Source of the DNA: Candidatus Aerophobota bacterium
GTDB lineage: Bacteria; Aerophobota; Aerophobia; Aerophobales; B3-G15
Direction of reading: 5' to 3'
NCBI GenBank assembly: GCA_011372105.1
Contig: DRTT01000149.1
Coordinates: 1-5,969 of the forward strand
Length of the DNA stretch: 5,969 nucleotides
The notes beneath the pieces were generated by a model. That model had not been told where the DNA came from, did no database searches, and saw only the letters and a list, made by a program, of their open reading frames with translations. Of the stretch, positions 5,803 through 5,969 are shown piece by piece (the first letter of the stretch is position 1; each line of letters opens with the position of its first letter). The translations under genes and the position numbers were made by a program.

Positions 5803-5969
5803 GTGCAACTATATGAGATGGTTTTTGCTTTAAGACCAAAATTGGAAGAAGAGGGGATAAAAGAAATAAAAGAAGAAATAAGAGGTTTTATCGGGCAAAA
5901 CGGGGGAGAGGTTGAAGAATACATTGATATAGGGGAAAAAAAACTTGCTTATGAGGTGGAAGGGGAGGA
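5803..5969 (+). CDS. rpsF: Small ribosomal subunit protein S6 (bS6), N-terminal part (3' end outside window)
   Basis: S6 binds 16S rRNA in the central domain of the 30S subunit as a partner of S18. The window shows the first 55 codons; the frame stays open to the last base. Family marks are the opening beta strand LYEMVFALRP, a charged helix (LEEEGIKEIKEEIRGFI), then GGEVEEYIDIGEKKLAYEVEG, which matches the conserved segment ending in K/R-x-L-A-Y. The GTG start is chosen because the LYE strand must be included and a strong Shine-Dalgarno precedes it. It lies 20 bases after ychF with no visible terminator or promoter between, so it is probably cotranscribed. In many bacteria ssb and rpsR follow; that cannot be seen here. 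Confidence 0.88.
   Translation, partial: MQLYEMVFALRPKLEEEGIKEIKEEIRGFIGQNGGEVEEYIDIGEKKLAYEVEGE

Overview
This window looks like ordinary bacterial chromosome. It is AT-rich, and every gene I can support is on the + strand. The coding strand is strongly purine-biased and the proteins are rich in Lys, Glu and Ile, which fits, but does not prove, a thermophilic or deep-branching anaerobic bacterium. The sigma-70 factor, RecO and ribosomal protein S6 rule out archaea. I cannot name the phylum from the sequence.

Layout. Positions 1-207 hold the last 68 codons of rex, the NADH/NAD+-sensing repressor. A gap of 87 bases follows, with a near-consensus sigma-70 promoter (229-257) and a strong Shine-Dalgarno. 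This promoter serves a two-gene signalling operon: a stand-alone response-regulator receiver (295-693) and a membrane sensor histidine kinase (693-2651), which overlap by one base. A second promoter with the same -35 hexamer (2690-2718) lies just before a housekeeping group: recO (2737-3585), the rpoD/sigA-type sigma factor (about 3521-4672), the YchF/OLA1 P-loop NTPase (4685-5782) and the start of rpsF (5803 to the window end). The genes of this second group overlap or are separated by 20 bases or less, so they probably form one transcript.

How the genes fit together. The kinase has an extracytoplasmic double Cache sensor, HAMP, HisKA and HATPase_c domains, and should phosphorylate Asp53 of the upstream receiver. 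The receiver has no output domain, so it must act through a partner protein. Sitting next to Rex, the pair may belong to a redox or electron-transfer signalling locus, but that is inference. The second group covers DNA repair (RecO), transcription (sigma factor) and translation (YchF, S6). It looks like a junction of two known neighbourhoods: recO...rpoD, here without dnaG between them, and ychF-rpsF.

No new defence, mobile or RNA system is visible. I saw no tRNA, rRNA, CRISPR array, insertion sequence or convincing intrinsic terminator. No gene-free stretch exceeds 300 bases. The most unusual points are the atypical receiver loops, a RecO C-terminal tail that overlaps the sigma-factor start in another frame, the likely TTG start of the sigma gene, and the very short recO leader.
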